Shown: positions 6,187 to 6,314 of the stretch, one piece after another
Numbering within the stretch: position 1 is the first letter of the stretch
Layout of the letters: each line of letters starts with the position of its first letter
Origin: Deltaproteobacteria bacterium
GTDB taxonomy: Bacteria > UBA10199 > DSSB01
NCBI GenBank assembly: GCA_021414045.1
Contig: JAIOPF010000215.1
Span: forward strand, 1-6,314
DNA: 6,314 bases
Direction: 5' to 3'
Program-made: the position numbers and the translations under genes
The notes under the pieces: model-generated
What the model saw: only the letters and a program-made list of their open reading frames with translations
Told to the model about the DNA's origin: nothing
Database searches by the model: none

Positions 6187-6314
6187 CTAAATCCCGCTCC
6201 GCTTTGCATTGAAGTGCTCGAAGCGGTTCAAGGCATTGAGATAAGCCTTGAGGGAGGCCTTGATGATGTCAGTATCCATCCCAACCCCCCTCACCTCGCG
6301 CCCCTGGTCTTTCA
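6187..6314 (-). CDS. leuA: 2-isopropylmalate synthase, C-terminal end (cut by window edge)
   Basis: The last 41 residues of a minus-strand gene are present, entering at the right edge and ending at a TAG (6189-6187). The segment VRGVGMDTDIIKASLKAY, followed by LNALNRF, matches the end of the C-terminal regulatory (LeuA dimer) domain of 2-isopropylmalate synthase, where (G)V/L-DTDI, an SxKAY-like helix and NALN are conserved. The full enzyme condenses acetyl-CoA with 2-oxoisovalerate as the first committed step of leucine synthesis, and this domain binds the feedback inhibitor leucine. Citramalate synthase shares the same C-terminal domain, so it remains an alternative because the catalytic domain is outside the window. 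The strong terminator at 6131-6165 closes the transcript. Confidence 0.82.
   Translation of the reverse strand, partial: KDQGREVRGVGMDTDIIKASLKAYLNALNRFEHFNAKRSGI

Noticed and set aside
6187..6314. Possible frameshift at the end of the leuA-like gene with readthrough into the terminator
   Set aside because: A first reading suggested it, but a base-by-base check of the reverse complement gives a clean in-frame TAG at 6189-6187, before the hairpin.

Overview
The window comes from a bacterial chromosome with GC-rich coding sequence and Shine-Dalgarno-led genes. I cannot name the lineage. The E1 of its 2-oxoacid dehydrogenase is split into alpha and beta subunits (the Gram-positive/mitochondrial arrangement), so this is not the single-chain AceE type of enteric bacteria. 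Nothing in the window points to a mobile element, phage, CRISPR array, tRNA or rRNA.

Layout. (1) Positions 1-554, minus strand: the N-terminal 184 residues of an M50 site-2-type intramembrane zinc metalloprotease, cut by the left edge. (2) Positions 555-680: a divergent intergenic region with a candidate promoter for each side and a 7-bp inverted repeat. (3) Positions 681-5556, plus strand: a complete operon encoding E1 alpha (pdhA), E1 beta (pdhB), a single-lipoyl-domain E2 (pdhC) and dihydrolipoyl dehydrogenase E3 (lpdA). The genes are tightly spaced: an 8-bp overlap, a 72-bp gap, then a 3-bp gap. (4) Positions 5563-5970, minus strand: an unrecognised 135-residue protein converging on lpdA with only 6 bp between the stop codons. 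(5) Positions 5971-6130: an AT-rich leader holding a second possible start for that protein and a signal-peptide-like coding stretch in the wrong frame. (6) Positions 6131-6165: a strong intrinsic terminator. (7) Positions 6187-6314, minus strand: the last 41 residues of a 2-isopropylmalate synthase-like protein (leuA).

The central operon encodes every catalytic component of a pyruvate dehydrogenase-type complex. E1 decarboxylates the 2-oxoacid and reductively acylates the E2 lipoyl lysine, E2 transfers the acyl group to CoA, and E3 reoxidises the lipoyl group with NAD+. Pyruvate is the likeliest substrate, but a branched-chain 2-oxoacid cannot be excluded from sequence alone.

Most of the window is ordinary core metabolism and I do not see an undescribed multi-gene system. 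The parts most worth a second look are the small unknown gene, whose upstream DNA encodes a signal-peptide-like segment one base out of frame with a well-placed ATG, and an unusual Cys-x-x-Cys in E1 alpha.
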